Positions 17,533 to 26,710 of a stretch of DNA of 64,000 bases are shown here, piece by piece (position 1 is the stretch's first letter; every line of letters starts with the position of its first letter). Position numbers and translations under genes: made by a program. Source of the stretch: Psychrobacillus faecigallinarum (GTDB taxonomy: Bacteria; Bacillota; Bacilli; Bacillales_A; Planococcaceae); NCBI RefSeq assembly GCF_014836595.1, contig NZ_JACSQO010000002.1:124001-188000 (forward strand), in the 5' to 3' direction. The notes under the pieces are model-generated. The model searched no databases, was not told the DNA's origin, and saw only the letters and a list, made by a program, of their open reading frames with translations.

Positions 17533-18462
17533 ATGCAAACAAACGTAGAAAAAATCTTTTCATTTATCGATCAAGAAGCCACTTTTATAGAAGAGCAAGA
17601 ATCCGCTCCTTATCTTGAAGGAATCGTCTATGCGCTTGAGCTATGGCTCGAAGAAAAGAAAAAACCTGATCTTGTAAATCCTAAAAAAGAAGAGATTCGC
17701 AAAGCAATACAACTAGGAATCTTAAAAGGGATGAATAGATCAACACAAGTAAATCACCAAATGACACCTGACGCCATTGGATTACTTTTAAGCTATTTCG
17801 TAAAAGAAATGAATAAGGATAAAAAGGAGCTATCCTTTTTAGACCCTGCGCTAGGTACTGGAAACCTACTGTATACATTAATGAATGTTCTACCAAATTC
17901 CTCCCATGCTTTCGGAGTAGAAATTGACGAGTTGCTTATCCAGCTTGCGGCACAGGTAGGAGAGTTATTAGAGCAGGACATCCAGCTATTTAGACAGGAT
18001 GCAATACGTCCATTAATGATCGATCCGGTTGATATAGTAGTAAGCGATTTACCTGTGGGTTATTATCCAGATGAGGAAACTTCCAAAGACTATTTCTTGC
18101 ACACTGAGGATGAGATGCCTTATGCACATCATCTGTTCATGGAACAAGCAATGAAGCATGTAAAACCAGGTGGATACCTTTACTTCCTAGTTCCGGCAAG
18201 TATTTTTGAATCAAAACAAGCCGCACAGCTGCATAAATTTATTAAAGAAAATGGTTGGATTCAGGCAGTTATTCAACTACCAGGCTCTATTTTTAAGAAC
18301 AAAGCCCAAGAAAAGAGCCTGCTCATTTTACAAAAGAAGGGTGAAAATTTACAGGCTCCACGTGAGGTATTGCTTGCTAAGGTTCCAAGTATGACGAATC
18401 GAGAAGCAATGGAACTTTTCTTTCAAAAAATTGACATATGGCAAGAACAAAATAATAGGTAA
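17533..18462 (+). CDS. ytxK: Class I SAM-dependent methyltransferase, N6-adenine type (YtxK)
   Basis: The 309-residue protein has the Rossmann SAM-binding motif [15 protein letters not shown] (about 97-111) and a catalytic-type motif SDLPVGYYP near residue 172, a variant of the NPPY motif of amino-methylating DNA/RNA enzymes. The C-terminal half resembles HsdM-like subunits ([17 protein letters not shown]). No restriction gene is beside it. In Bacillaceae ytxK sits conserved between tpx and ackA, which suggests a housekeeping role. The substrate is not known from the sequence. Confidence 0.85.
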   Translation: MQTNVEKIFSFIDQEATFIEEQESAPYLEGIVYALELWLEEKKKPDLVNPKKEEIRKAIQLGILKGMNRSTQVNHQMTPDAIGLLLSYFVKEMNKDKKELSFLDPALGTGNLLYTLMNVLPNSSHAFGVEIDELLIQLAAQVGELLEQDIQLFRQDAIRPLMIDPVDIVVSDLPVGYYPDEETSKDYFLHTEDEMPYAHHLFMEQAMKHVKPGGYLYFLVPASIFESKQAAQLHKFIKENGWIQAVIQLPGSIFKNKAQEKSLLILQKKGENLQAPREVLLAKVPSMTNREAMELFFQKIDIWQEQNNR

Positions 18463-18465
18463 AAT

Positions 18466-18494
18466 TTGCCCGCCCCTTTTATGCAAGGTACAAT
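18466..18494 (+). promoter_or_regulatory. Candidate sigma-A promoter of ackA
   Basis: TTGCCC, 17 bases, TACAAT. The promoter lies inside an inverted repeat (CGCCCC near 18471-18476 with GGGGCG at 18516-18521), which could end ytxK transcripts reading into ackA. Confidence 0.55.
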
Positions 18495-18527
18495 TATTGT
18501 ATCAGTATAAAGAAGGGGCGTTTTCTT

Positions 18528-19718
18528 ATGCCAAATATTTTAGCAGTGAATGCAGGTAGTTCTTCTTTAAAATTTCAATTATACAAAATGCCAGAAGAAA
18601 AAGTGATAGCAAAAGGATTAATCGAAAGAATTGGATTAGTTAACCCTGTATTTACGATGAACTTTGACGATGAGCGAATACACCTGATAGAGCAAGTAGA
18701 AAACCATGAACAGGCGGTTAAATTGCTTATTAAAATGCTTATTGATCATAAGGTGATAGATTCGTTAGAGAATATCCAAGGGATTGGTCACCGTGTAGTT
18801 CATGGTGGAGAAACGTACAGTGATTCTGTTTTAATAGACGAAGAAGTTATTCAGAATATCGAAAGACTAGCAGAATTTGCACCTTTACATAATCCTGCTA
18901 ATGTTACTGGTATAAGAGAATTCCAAAAGGTATTACCGGACATTCCTGCTGTTGCAGTTTTTGACACTGCATTCCATCAAACTATGCCAGAAAGCTCTTA
19001 TTTATATTCTATTCCCTATGATTACTATGAAAAATACAGTATTCGAAAATACGGCTTCCATGGAACCTCTCATAAATATGTAGCGCATCGAGCAGCGGAA
19101 CTGTTAAATAGACCGTTAGAGATTACTCGTCTGATTTCATGTCACCTTGGTAATGGGGCAAGTATTGCAGCCATTCATAAGGGCAAATCCATCGATACCT
19201 CAATGGGCTTTACCCCACTAGCTGGAGTTACAATGGGGACAAGGTCTGGAAACATAGACCCGGCATTAATACCTTACTTAATGGAGAAGACCGGAAAGAG
19301 TGCAGAGGGTATTTTAGACATTTTAAACAAGAAATCCGGGATGCTCGGCGTATCTGGCTTCTCAAGTGATTTAAGAGACATTGTTACAGAGGCGACCAAA
19401 GGTAATGATCGTGCCCAATTAGCACTAGATGTCTTTGCCAACAGAATACACAAATACATCGGATCATACGCTGCTAGAATGAATGGTGTAGACGCAATCA
19501 TCTTTACAGCGGGCATTGGCGAAAATAGCGAGGTCATCCGGGAAAAAGTACTCTCAGGGCTTCAATTCATGGGAATCTACATGGATCCAGATCTAAACAA
19601 GCTACACGGCAAAGAAGGTTTTATCAACTATCCACATTCTCCTGTAAAAGTTATCGTAATTCCGACAAATGAAGAGATCATGATCGCTAAAGATGTTATG
19701 AGGATTTCTGGGATGTAA
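18528..19718 (+). CDS. ackA: Acetate kinase
   Basis: The 396-residue enzyme interconverts acetyl phosphate plus ADP with acetate plus ATP, the last step of overflow acetate production. Family signatures are seen at the N-terminus ([15 protein letters not shown]), in the middle ([13 protein letters not shown]) and in the phosphate/nucleotide loops ([39 protein letters not shown]). The SD is AAGAAGGGG. It has a likely promoter of its own. I see no cre box of the kind that activates B. subtilis ackA and no clear terminator downstream. Confidence 0.96.
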   Translation: MPNILAVNAGSSSLKFQLYKMPEEKVIAKGLIERIGLVNPVFTMNFDDERIHLIEQVENHEQAVKLLIKMLIDHKVIDSLENIQGIGHRVVHGGETYSDSVLIDEEVIQNIERLAEFAPLHNPANVTGIREFQKVLPDIPAVAVFDTAFHQTMPESSYLYSIPYDYYEKYSIRKYGFHGTSHKYVAHRAAELLNRPLEITRLISCHLGNGASIAAIHKGKSIDTSMGFTPLAGVTMGTRSGNIDPALIPYLMEKTGKSAEGILDILNKKSGMLGVSGFSSDLRDIVTEATKGNDRAQLALDVFANRIHKYIGSYAARMNGVDAIIFTAGIGENSEVIREKVLSGLQFMGIYMDPDLNKLHGKEGFINYPHSPVKVIVIPTNEEIMIAKDVMRISGM

Positions 19719-19818
19719 GAGTACGAGAGAACCTAAGCTAATAATGATTATTTTCTTACATGCAATCATTGCTGATATAATGGAGAATAAAGCATAATAA
19801 TTGAAGAAAGAACTATTG

Positions 19819-19875
19819 TTGATTTCCACTGTAGGTGATGGCTTATCGCTCACCCCACGGAAAGCGAAAATCAAC
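19819..19875 (+). repeat. Partial copy of the long palindromic repeat family
   Basis: The stretch GTGATGGCTTATCGCT and then ACGGAAAGCG matches the right half of the repeats at 22.6 and 22.8 kb. The ends read GTTGATTTCC and GAAAATCAAC, a short inverted pair like the ends of full copies. The left half and the tail are missing. Confidence 0.75.
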
Positions 19876-19935
19876 TTCTACTTTCTTATTTATTCCTGCT
19901 TTATTCATCCTCCACATTTTTATAACTTTTCAAAA

Positions 19936-19975
19936 TAAAAAAAGAGAACCAAGGCATAAGCCAGAGTTCTCTTTT
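19936..19975 (-). terminator. Terminator of the universal stress protein gene
   Basis: On the minus strand AAAAGAGAACTCTGGC pairs with GCCTTGGTTCTCTTTT and is followed by further T. Confidence 0.85.
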
Positions 19976-19990
19976 AATTATATTAATAGA

Positions 19991-20443
19991 TTAAGCTTGC
20001 ACTTCATCAGTACGAACAACAAGAACATCACAAGTAGAAGAACGAACAATATATTCAGACACACTACCAATTAAGAATCGCTCCATTGCATTTAGACCAG
20101 TTGCTCCACAAATGATTAAATCTGCTTGTACTTTGTTTGCAAGATCTTTGGAAATCATTGTCTTTGGTGAACCGTATTCAACGATAATATTTACATTTTC
20201 AACACCTGCAGCAAGTGCCTCTTTTTTATAACCATCTAGTAAATCCTCTGCAAAATTTTGTGCTCTTTCAGCGATAGAACGGTCATAAGCTTCAATTGCA
20301 GCAAAAGATCTAGTATCAATTATATTAACAAGATTTAATGTTGCGTTATTTCTTTCAGCAATAGAAACAGATTTTTTAAATGCAAATTCAGCTTCCTTCG
20401 ATCCGTCTACAGCTACTAAGATTTGATTGTATTTTAATGTCAT
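19991..20443 (-). CDS. Universal stress protein, UspA family
   Basis: This 150-residue single-domain protein of the ATP-binding Usp type starts ILVAVDGSKEAEFA. It carries the nucleotide loop GATGLNAMERFLIGSVSEYIVRSS (G-x2-G-x9-G-S). Such proteins respond to stress and starvation; their exact action is often unknown. It is transcribed alone on the minus strand between ackA and ald, with a GGAGGG SD and its own terminator. Confidence 0.92.
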   Translation of the reverse strand: MTLKYNQILVAVDGSKEAEFAFKKSVSIAERNNATLNLVNIIDTRSFAAIEAYDRSIAERAQNFAEDLLDGYKKEALAAGVENVNIIVEYGSPKTMISKDLANKVQADLIICGATGLNAMERFLIGSVSEYIVRSSTCDVLVVRTDEVQA

Positions 20444-20642
20444 TATAAATCCCTCCTGGGTTTGTTATACTATTATATTTCTATACTTATCCTCTTATTC
20501 CTGCTATTTTTTAATAGTTATTTAGTCTAATTTGTGAACAAAGACGGATTAAAAAAAGAAATTGATGAGCAATTTGGAATTATTAATGCTAAAATATACT
20601 TGTTTCACTAATCTATTTAATCTTGTTAAAGGGGATATAGGT

Positions 20643-21758
20643 ATGCGTATAGGAGTTCCAAAGGAAATTAAAAACCACGAAAATCGTGTCGCAATGACAC
20701 CAGCGGGAGTTGTTAGCTTAACTCTACATAACCATCAAGTGTTCATCGAAACAGGAGCAGGATTAGGTTCTAGCTTTACCGATGAAGATTATGTAGCTGC
20801 AGGAGCAACCATTGTTCAAACTGCTCAGGAAGCATGGAACCAAGAAATGGTGATGAAAGTAAAAGAACCAACTCATGACGAATTTGATTTAATTCAAGAA
20901 GAGTCAATCTTGTTCACTTATTTACATCTGGCTCCTGAAGAAGCTTTAACAAAAGTTTTGTTAGAAAAGAAAGTGACAGCAATTGCTTACGAAACAGTTC
21001 AATTACCAAACAATTCCTTACCACTTCTTTCTCCTATGAGTGAGGTTGCAGGACGTATGGCAACTCAAATTGGTGCGCAATTCTTAGAGCAAATTCATGG
21101 AGGTAAAGGGATTTTACTTGGTGGAGTTCCAGGGGTTCCACGTGCCAATGTTGCAATTATCGGTGGAGGTATTGCAGGAACAAATGCTGCACGAGTAGCA
21201 ATCGGCATGGGAGCGAAAGTTACAATTATTGATTTAAATGTAGATCGTCTTCGTCAATTAGAAGATATTTTTGGAAGCAATGTTCAAACACTAATCTCTA
21301 ACCCATATAATATTGGAGAAGCTGTGAAAGAAGCAGACTTAGTAGTAGGCGCCGTATTAATACCAGGTGCTAAAGCTCCGAAACTAGTAACAGAGGATAT
21401 GATTAAATCTATGACTCCTGGATCGGTTGTAATTGATATTGCCATCGACCAAGGTGGAATTTTTGAAACTTCTGATAGAATAACAACTCATGACAACCCA
21501 ACCTATGAGAAGCATGGCGTGGTGCATTATGCAGTTGCAAATATGCCTGGAGCTGTTCCAAGAACATCTACTATGGCATTAACGAATGCAACTGTACCTT
21601 ATGCGGTGCAAATCGCAAACAAAGGGTACAAGCAAGCGTGCTTAGATAATCTAGCGCTTCAAAAAGGGATTAATACATTAGATGGTCACGTTACTTTTGC
21701 AGCAGTTGCAGAAGCACAAGGTCTGCCTTATACAGACGTTACATCACTATTAAAATAA
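20643..21758 (+). CDS. ald: Alanine dehydrogenase
   Basis: The 371-residue NAD enzyme converts L-alanine to pyruvate and ammonia and the reverse, and is used in alanine catabolism and sporulation. It starts [20 protein letters not shown] (substrate-binding Arg and Lys). The Rossmann loop is visible as [19 protein letters not shown], and the C-terminal [11 protein letters not shown] motif is typical. ATG at 20643 follows AAAGGGGAT. An upstream reading from 20562 lacks family similarity and is rejected. A terminator follows. Confidence 0.96.
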   Translation: MRIGVPKEIKNHENRVAMTPAGVVSLTLHNHQVFIETGAGLGSSFTDEDYVAAGATIVQTAQEAWNQEMVMKVKEPTHDEFDLIQEESILFTYLHLAPEEALTKVLLEKKVTAIAYETVQLPNNSLPLLSPMSEVAGRMATQIGAQFLEQIHGGKGILLGGVPGVPRANVAIIGGGIAGTNAARVAIGMGAKVTIIDLNVDRLRQLEDIFGSNVQTLISNPYNIGEAVKEADLVVGAVLIPGAKAPKLVTEDMIKSMTPGSVVIDIAIDQGGIFETSDRITTHDNPTYEKHGVVHYAVANMPGAVPRTSTMALTNATVPYAVQIANKGYKQACLDNLALQKGINTLDGHVTFAAVAEAQGLPYTDVTSLLK

Positions 21759-21765
21759 GAATGAC

Positions 21766-21800
21766 AAATCACCCAGCTCCTTTGAGTCTGGGTGATTTCT
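21766..21800 (+). terminator. Terminator of ald
   Basis: AAATCACCCAG pairs perfectly with CTGGGTGATTT. Only a weak T run follows. Confidence 0.8.
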
Positions 21801-21828
21801 AACTTTTTAGGACAGAGAGGTGGAGGAA

Positions 21829-22185
21829 ATGAACTATTTATATATTGGTGTTGCTGGGGGATTAGGGGCAATTTGCCGGTATATAATCGGTATTTTTTTA
21901 GCTCCTCAATCTACTTTTCCTTTTTCCACTTTACTTGTGAATTGGATAGGTTGTTTTGTCCTGTCCTTTATTCTGTCTCGTACAGAGAGATTCTCCTTGA
22001 AATTACGTTTAGCTCTAGGGACGGGATTCCTTGGTTCTTTTACAACTTTTTCTGCTTTTAGTATGGAAACTATTCAGTTGATAGAACAAGCTCATATCCT
22101 TCTTGCTATGCTCTATTTGGCAAGTAGTATCATAGGCAGCATTCTTTTGACTAATCTCGCGTGGAAAAAAGAGGTGGACGAATGA
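21829..22185 (+). CDS. crcB1: Fluoride channel subunit CrcB/FluC 1
   Basis: The 118-residue protein has four hydrophobic helices. It shows the CrcB signature GGLGAICRYIIG, the LLVNWIGCF segment with the channel Asn, and GFLGSFTTFSAFSMET (Phe box). Fluc proteins form dual-topology dimers that export fluoride. In many Firmicutes two adjacent genes make a heterodimer, and here crcB2 overlaps by ATGA. ATG at 21829 follows TGGAGG. No fluoride riboswitch is seen in the 70 bases before it. Confidence 0.92.
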   Translation: MNYLYIGVAGGLGAICRYIIGIFLAPQSTFPFSTLLVNWIGCFVLSFILSRTERFSLKLRLALGTGFLGSFTTFSAFSMETIQLIEQAHILLAMLYLASSIIGSILLTNLAWKKEVDE

Positions 22186-22535
22186 CTCTTATTTCTTTAA
22201 TAGCAGTAGGGGGAGCGGGTTTCCTTGGAGCAATTATAAGATACTATACATCGGAAAAATTAAATAAGCATACTAAGATTCCACTGGGTACACTTTTCGT
22301 GAATATAATAGGTTCTTTTATGCTTGGCTTACTATGTGGACTGCATGTGGAAGGAATTTATTATTTGATGATTGGCATCGGACTATTAGGAGCACTAACA
22401 ACATTTTCTACTTTAAATGTGGAGTTAATTAAATTACAGAAATATAGAAGGTTATACTATTTCTATTTTACGGCCACCTATGTCGGTGGCTTACTAGTGG
22501 CATTCATAGGATACATGCTAGGTAAAGTATTTTAA
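22182..22535 (+). CDS. crcB2: Fluoride channel subunit CrcB/FluC 2
   Basis: The 117-residue membrane protein pairs with crcB1. It carries GGAGFLGAIIRYY, TLFVNIIGSF and GLLGALTTFSTLNVE, the same three family signatures. Its ATG overlaps the crcB1 stop codon (ATGA), so translation is coupled, which suits a heteromeric channel. The SD GAGGTGG lies in the end of crcB1. The start at 22161 used by a longer reading is rejected. Confidence 0.92.
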   Translation: MTLISLIAVGGAGFLGAIIRYYTSEKLNKHTKIPLGTLFVNIIGSFMLGLLCGLHVEGIYYLMIGIGLLGALTTFSTLNVELIKLQKYRRLYYFYFTATYVGGLLVAFIGYMLGKVF

Positions 22536-22562
22536 CTTTGATAGAAACAATTTAATTATTAT

Positions 22563-22700
22563 TGATTGAAGCGATAAGCGGCGACTCCTGCGGAAGGAGG
22601 GAGACAGATAAGCCATCATGTACGGCGCGTTAGCGACGGTGATGGCTTATCGCTCCCCCGCGGAAAGCGTCCGCTTAAGAGCGTAAATCAAACATCTCTC
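22563..22700 (+). repeat. Long palindromic interspersed repeat, copy 1
   Basis: The element of about 138 bases can fold on itself. GATAAGCCATCA (22608-22619) pairs with TGATGGCTTATC, with outer pairing of the GCGG/CCGC and TGATT/AATCA ends. No open frame of note lies within. Right after the palindrome a tail (CATCTCTCGTTC, then AGTAAA) is shared with other copies. It resembles the structured intergenic repeats common in Bacillales. Confidence 0.88.
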
Positions 22701-22767
22701 GTTCATGCTATTTCAGTAAACTGTTTTTATTCGTTTCATATACTTTCTGACCGCTTCTCTCTATATG

Positions 22768-22906
22768 TGATTGAAGCGATAAGCGGCGACTCCTGCGGGA
22801 GGAGGGAGACAGATAAGCCGTCATGTACGGCGCGTTAGCGACGGTGATGGCTTATCGCTCCCCCCGCGGAAAGCGTCCGCTTAGGAGCGTAAATCAAAAA
22901 TCTCTC
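22768..22906 (+). repeat. Long palindromic interspersed repeat, copy 2
   Basis: This copy is nearly identical to copy 1 and in the same orientation, 205 bases further on. Differences include GCCGTCA for GCCATCA, which only turns an A-T pair into a G-T pair and so keeps the stem. The tail after it also repeats (ATCTCTC, then AGTAAATGG). Confidence 0.88.
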
Positions 22907-22949
22907 TCTATACTTTTAAAGTAAATGGTTTCTATTCGATGGTTATATG

Positions 22950-22989
22950 AAAAAAGAGTCTAATCCAATAGAGGATTAAACTCTTTTTT
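22950..22989 (-). terminator. Terminator of the M24 peptidase gene
   Basis: On the minus strand AAAAGAGTTTAATCC pairs with GGATTAGACTCTTTT, followed by T. Confidence 0.87.
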
Positions 22990-22991
22990 GT

Positions 22992-24083
22992 TTAAAGAAT
23001 TTGTAATTCTTTAGGGAATTTAGTTAAGACTTCTACTCCATCCGAAGTTACGACTACATCATCTTCAATTCGAACGCCTGTAATATCTGGGTGGTAGATT
23101 CCTGGTTCAATTGTAAATACCATGCCTTCTTCTAATACCATTTCATTTACACCTGTAATTGAAGGGAATTCATGAACAGATATTCCTAAGCCATGACCTA
23201 AACGATGTGTAAAGTAATCCCCGTAACCAGCGTCTGTGATTACATCGCGAGCAGTTTTGTCTAACTCCATAGCAGTTACACCAGGCTTCACTGCATGGAC
23301 AGCTGCTAGTTCTGCTTTCAGCACTGTTTCATAGATTTCTCTTTTGTCAGGAGATGGCTCACCGAATGCTACAGTTCGTGTAATATCAGAGCAGTAGCCG
23401 TTATATACAACTCCAAGGTCAAATAGGATAAAGTCACCTTTTTGGATTTTACGATCACCTGGAGTTCCATGTGGAGAAGCGGTTTTCGGACCACTTAATA
23501 CCATCGTATCAAATGACATTTGAGCTGCGCCTTTTTCTTTTACAGCTAGCTCTATCGCATTTAGAATTTCTAATTCTGTTTTGCCTTCAGCAATTTCTTT
23601 ACAACCCACTTCAATAGCGTAGTCGGCTAACTCTGCTGCTTTACGCATATTAATTAATTCTTCCTCAGATTTAATTACACGAAGCTCGTTAATCTTCTCG
23701 TCTAAACGATTAATCTGTAGGGATGAAAATCTTTTTGTTATTGCTTCTAATCTTTCTACAGTCATATGAGACTTTTCGATAGCAAGACTTTGAATAGACT
23801 GTCCATTGTCTTTTACTGCCGATGCTAAAATGTCCCAAGCATTTTCTGTATCCTGATGACCAATAATTTTACCTGCCCAACCAGCCGCTTTGGCATCTGG
23901 CATCTCCATTTTTGGGCAAATAATGAATGGGTCAGCATTTTTAAAAATCATTACGCCGAGTAAACGTTCGTGCGGATTGCTTCTAAATCCAGTAAAATAG
24001 AAGACGTTATCAGGAGTAGTTACAAACGCCGCATCTATATTATTAGTTTGTAGGTAAGATTGTATTTTTTCAATAGTTTTCAA
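22992..24083 (-). CDS. M24 metallopeptidase, Xaa-Pro dipeptidase/aminopeptidase type
   Basis: The 363-residue peptidase has an N-terminal creatinase-like domain (1-130) and the pita-bread catalytic domain. The five metal ligands are visible: Asp in LFDLGVVYNG, Asp in CSDITRT, His in HRLGHGLG, Glu in TIEPGIY and Glu in VRIEDDV. It should cut the bond before proline in short peptides. I take TTG at 24081-24083, with AGAGGTG 6 bases upstream. The GTG at 24092 is inside that SD. It is divergent from ytkL. The name (pepQ, yqhT or similar) cannot be settled by eye. Confidence 0.88.
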   Translation of the reverse strand: MKTIEKIQSYLQTNNIDAAFVTTPDNVFYFTGFRSNPHERLLGVMIFKNADPFIICPKMEMPDAKAAGWAGKIIGHQDTENAWDILASAVKDNGQSIQSLAIEKSHMTVERLEAITKRFSSLQINRLDEKINELRVIKSEEELINMRKAAELADYAIEVGCKEIAEGKTELEILNAIELAVKEKGAAQMSFDTMVLSGPKTASPHGTPGDRKIQKGDFILFDLGVVYNGYCSDITRTVAFGEPSPDKREIYETVLKAELAAVHAVKPGVTAMELDKTARDVITDAGYGDYFTHRLGHGLGISVHEFPSITGVNEMVLEEGMVFTIEPGIYHPDITGVRIEDDVVVTSDGVEVLTKFPKELQIL

Positions 24084-24197
24084 ATGTAGCACCTCTTTTT
24101 AGTTTATAAGATAAGGATAGCAGAATAAAGGAATTCTCGCATCTACGTTGAATGAACAATAAGTGAACCTAATACTATTTGAAGGAGAGATATCAAA

Positions 24198-24881
24198 ATG
24201 AAAATTAGTTATCACGGACACTCAGTAGTAAAAATAAAAACAAAATCTCACACTATATTAATCGATCCCTTTATCACAGGTAATGAGATTACGGACTTGA
24301 AGGCATCAGAACAACAGGTGGATGCTATTCTTTTAACACACGGTCATGATGATCACGTGGGGGATACTGTTGAAATTGCTAAAAAGTGCAATGCGATTGT
24401 CATCGCTCCTTTTGAGCTAGCAAATTACATACAATCTAAAGGAGTAGAAGTACATCCGATGGGTATTGGCGGAGAGCGTGAATTTGAGTTTGGTAAAGTG
24501 AAATTTACACAAGCTTTTCATAGCTCTTCTACGACCACGGAGGATGGAAATATAATTTACTTAGGTATGCCTACTGGAATTATTTTCAGTGCTGAGGGAA
24601 CTACTCTCTATCATGCGGGAGATACGGGTTTATTTGGTGATATGAAGCTTATAGGAGAGCGACACGATATTGATATTGCCTTTCTACCAATAGGTAGCAA
24701 TTTTACAATGGGGCCAGAGGACGCTGCCTATGCGACGGAGCTAATCCAACCAAAAATAGTAGTTCCAATTCACTATAATACGTTTCCGCCTATTAAACAG
24801 GATCCAGAGTACTTTAAAGGCTTAGTTAAAAAAGTAGATGTACAAGTACTTTCAGCTGGAGAATTTGTTACACTCTCATAG
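24198..24881 (+). CDS. ytkL: Metallo-beta-lactamase-fold hydrolase, UPF0173 (YtkL)
   Basis: The 227-residue protein starts MKISYHGHS and has the metal motif [10 protein letters not shown] (HxHxDH) plus later ligands in QAFHSS, YHAGDTG and VPIHYNTFP. These are all marks of the UPF0173 branch of the metallo-beta-lactamase fold. The substrate is not known. Position next to ytoI-ytpI-nrnA agrees with B. subtilis ytkL. The SD is GAAGGAGAG. Confidence 0.9.
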   Translation: MKISYHGHSVVKIKTKSHTILIDPFITGNEITDLKASEQQVDAILLTHGHDDHVGDTVEIAKKCNAIVIAPFELANYIQSKGVEVHPMGIGGEREFEFGKVKFTQAFHSSSTTTEDGNIIYLGMPTGIIFSAEGTTLYHAGDTGLFGDMKLIGERHDIDIAFLPIGSNFTMGPEDAAYATELIQPKIVVPIHYNTFPPIKQDPEYFKGLVKKVDVQVLSAGEFVTLS

Positions 24882-24942
24882 GATTAGAAAATTATTAATA
24901 TGTGTTACAATAAGCGTATAACTAACGTTTGGATGTGACTAC

Positions 24943-26250
24943 ATGACAACAAAACATGAGCAGATTTTAGCTTACATTGAAAACCTTCCCGTTGGTGATA
25001 AAATATCGGTTAGGCAAATTGCTAAGGATTTATCGGTAAGCGAGGGAACAGCTTATAGAGCGATAAAGGAAGCAGAAAATAGAAGAATAGTTAGTACCAT
25101 TGAACGAGTTGGTACGATTCGTATAGAGCTTAAGAAAAAGGAACATTTTGAACGTCTGACTTTTGCTGAGGTTGTGAATATAGTCGATGGACAGGTGCTT
25201 GGTGGAAAAGCAGGATTATATAAAACGTTGAACAAATTTGTAATTGGCGCAATGCAGCTAGAGGATATGATGCGTTATGTAGAGCCTAGCAATTTATTGA
25301 TTGTTGGTAATCGTTTGAAGGTGCATGAAACTGCTTTAAAAGCAGGAGCTGCAGTACTAATCACAGGGGGCTTTGATGTTCTAGACCACACAAAAAAGTT
25401 GGCTGATGAACTAGAGCTACCGGTGATTTCTACTAGCTATGATACCTTTACAGTAGCAACTATGATAAATCGTGCTATTGACGACCAGTTGATTAAAAAA
25501 GATGTTCTGCTTATAGAGGATATATATGTTCCTTTAGAAGATACCTATTATTTATATGCAACCGACCAGGTGAAGCAATACCGAGACTTAAATAATATAA
25601 CAACTCATGGCGGATTCCCGGTAGTAGATAGAGCTAATAAGCTTGTCGGAATTGTTACGGCTAGAGATGTCATAGGGAAAAATAGCAATGAGATAATTGA
25701 AAAGGTAATGACGAAGAATCCTATTTCGATAACTATGAAAACAAGTGTAGCCTCTGCCAGTCATCGGATGATATGGGAGGGCATTGACCTGCTGCCGGTA
25801 GTTAAGGATAGCAATTACTTAGTAGGTGTCATTAGTAGACAGGATGTTTTAAAGGCATTACAAGCAGCTTCTAGACAACCTCAAAACGGTGAAACGATTG
25901 ACGATATAGTAAAACAACAGATTAAAGTAGTTTCATCAGAAGAATTTATATTTGAATTTGTCGTTACTCCTCAAATGACCGATCATTATGGAGCGATGTC
26001 TTATGGAGCCTTTACTATTCTTTTAACGGAGACAGGAGCTCAAACGTTGAAAATCCGAAAACGTGGAGAATCCGTTGTAGAAAATATGACAATCTATTTT
26101 ACAAAACCAATACAATTAGAAAGTATACTTCGTATACAAGCAAGGCTATTAGAAATGAGCAGAAAAGTAGCAAAAATGGATATCGAAGTTTTCAATGACA
26201 AGCAGTTAGTTGGGAAGGCAATGGTCACTTATCAATTACTAGAGAGATAG
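24943..26250 (+). CDS. ytoI: HTH-DRTGG-CBS-hotdog regulator (YtoI)
   Basis: The 435-residue protein has four parts. These are a winged-helix DNA-binding region (about 1-65, ISVRQIAKDLSVSEGTAYRAIKEAE), a DRTGG domain (about 70-185), two CBS motifs (about 195-310) that usually bind adenine nucleotides, and a C-terminal hotdog/thioesterase-like domain (about 325-435, QMTDHYGAMSYGAF). This is the layout of B. subtilis YtoI. It is probably a nucleotide-sensing regulator; the targets are unknown. Its neighbour nrnA degrades short RNA and pAp, but a functional link is only a guess. Confidence 0.87.
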   Translation: MTTKHEQILAYIENLPVGDKISVRQIAKDLSVSEGTAYRAIKEAENRRIVSTIERVGTIRIELKKKEHFERLTFAEVVNIVDGQVLGGKAGLYKTLNKFVIGAMQLEDMMRYVEPSNLLIVGNRLKVHETALKAGAAVLITGGFDVLDHTKKLADELELPVISTSYDTFTVATMINRAIDDQLIKKDVLLIEDIYVPLEDTYYLYATDQVKQYRDLNNITTHGGFPVVDRANKLVGIVTARDVIGKNSNEIIEKVMTKNPISITMKTSVASASHRMIWEGIDLLPVVKDSNYLVGVISRQDVLKALQAASRQPQNGETIDDIVKQQIKVVSSEEFIFEFVVTPQMTDHYGAMSYGAFTILLTETGAQTLKIRKRGESVVENMTIYFTKPIQLESILRIQARLLEMSRKVAKMDIEVFNDKQLVGKAMVTYQLLER

Positions 26251-26282
26251 CATTTGTTAACTAGCTTTTACTAGTAAAGGAC

Positions 26283-26315
26283 AAAAAAATGATGCGGCAT
26301 AATGCCGCATCATTG
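26283..26315 (-). terminator. Terminator overlapping the ytpI stop codon
   Basis: A perfect stem AATGATGCGGCAT with ATGCCGCATCATT is followed on the minus strand by seven T. The TGA of ytpI lies in the near arm. Confidence 0.87.
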
Positions 26316-26618
26316 ATTTAGATTAAGTTCTTCTTGGACAAACTGACCATAGTGTTTGGCTGCTTTATAATTATGGTACATAAAATAACCGCCGATTAAT
26401 ATAAATAGTATCGAAACCACATAAGTGATGGCTGATTGATAAATCACTAAAAAGTTAATACCAAAAAATAAAATAAAAGCTCCAAGACAAACGGAAGCTT
26501 TCGCAGTATACCATTTTTTGCGAATCGGAAGTGTTGCGCGAAGCTGTTTTGTTTTAAAATAAAAATACCATACAAAAGAGACTATTATACCTAACACTAA
26601 TATACCGTTTATAAACAT
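26310..26618 (-). CDS. ytpI: Small membrane protein YtpI-like
   Basis: The 102-residue protein has three hydrophobic helices (about 2-19, 43-63 and 66-85) and a polar tail. Length and place beside nrnA fit B. subtilis YtpI (about 100 residues), whose role is unknown. ATG at 26616-26618 follows a GGAGGT SD. The gene is divergent from nrnA and ends within its terminator. Confidence 0.8.
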   Translation of the reverse strand: MFINGILVLGIIVSFVWYFYFKTKQLRATLPIRKKWYTAKASVCLGAFILFFGINFLVIYQSAITYVVSILFILIGGYFMYHNYKAAKHYGQFVQEELNLNQ

Positions 26619-26710
26619 AATGTACCTCCAATAAAAGTAATGCTACTTTTATTGTATAGGTAAATTTAAAAAAAGGCGAATAGTAGTTACGTCTCTACGG
26701 AGGAAAAATA

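Noticed and set aside
17533..18462. Restriction-modification or phage-defence system based on ytxK
   Set aside because: No restriction subunit or specificity gene is nearby, and the place between tpx and ackA is conserved in Bacillaceae, pointing to a housekeeping gene.
21759..21828. Fluoride riboswitch before crcB1
   Set aside because: The space holds the ald terminator and the crcB1 SD only; the known motif is not seen.
22563..22906. tRNA or rRNA-like structured gene in the repeats
   Set aside because: The folds are single long hairpins and carry no tRNA arms or rRNA similarity that I can see.
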